A stretch of 6,409 bases of DNA from an uncultured Alistipes sp. (lineage in GTDB: Bacteria; Bacteroidota; Bacteroidia; Bacteroidales; Rikenellaceae): positions 1 through 6,409 of the forward strand of contig CAKVKI010000151.1 in assembly GCA_934754975.1 (NCBI GenBank), written 5' to 3'. The notes under the pieces were generated by a model. That model did not search any database and was not told where the DNA came from. It saw nothing but the letters and a program-made list of their open reading frames with translations. The position numbers and the translations under genes were made by a program. Below, piece after piece: positions 6,393-6,409 of the stretch (its first letter is position 1; each line of letters opens with the position of its first letter).

Positions 6393-6409
6393 TTAATAAA
6401 GGTATATCT

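Noticed and set aside
6393..6409. Possible end of an upstream gene (ftsX by recalled synteny), with TAA at 6395-6393 directly before the DUF3098 ATG
   Set aside because: Only four codons (IYLY) fit in the window, too little to support a gene call.

Overview
This 6.4-kb window looks like chromosome from a member of the Bacteroidales, most likely Alistipes or a close Rikenellaceae relative. Three things point there: two protein families largely confined to Bacteroidetes (a DUF4270 lipoprotein and a DUF3098 membrane protein), a short glycogen-synthase-like protein of the kind found in that phylum, and a Bacteroidetes-type -7 promoter box (TATCTTTG). Spacers are mostly AT-rich, genes lack clear Shine-Dalgarno sites, and coding DNA is fairly GC-rich, which fits Alistipes. 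The genus call is inference from general knowledge, not from a search.

All seven genes lie on the minus strand, so transcription runs from high to low coordinates. The upstream block (6392 to 3350) is DUF3098, uppP, truB, queA. It looks like a housekeeping operon: a small two-helix membrane protein, the undecaprenyl-diphosphate phosphatase that recycles the cell-wall lipid carrier, the tRNA pseudouridine-55 synthase, and the queuosine-pathway enzyme QueA. uppP and truB overlap by one base (TAATG). Between DUF3098 and uppP is a 166-bp GC-rich spacer holding an imperfect inverted repeat of about 120 bp with smaller hairpins inside it. This is the least explained DNA in the window.

The second block (3338 to 755) begins at a promoter just behind queA and encodes the 268-residue glycogen-synthase-like protein followed by the DUF4270 lipoprotein, whose genes overlap by 17 bp. 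The first protein matches only the N-terminal half of GT5 synthases and lacks the usual ADP-glucose-binding lysine motif, so it may not make glycogen. A strong hairpin (701-735) follows, and then topA, which runs off the low-coordinate edge with its first 225 codons present.

There is no tRNA, rRNA, CRISPR array, transposase or phage gene here, and no gene-free stretch reaches 300 bp. Most of the window is conserved core genome. The points worth a second look are the structured spacer at 6001-6123, the half-length glycogen-synthase-like protein coupled to a lipoprotein of unknown function, and the hairpin close ahead of topA.
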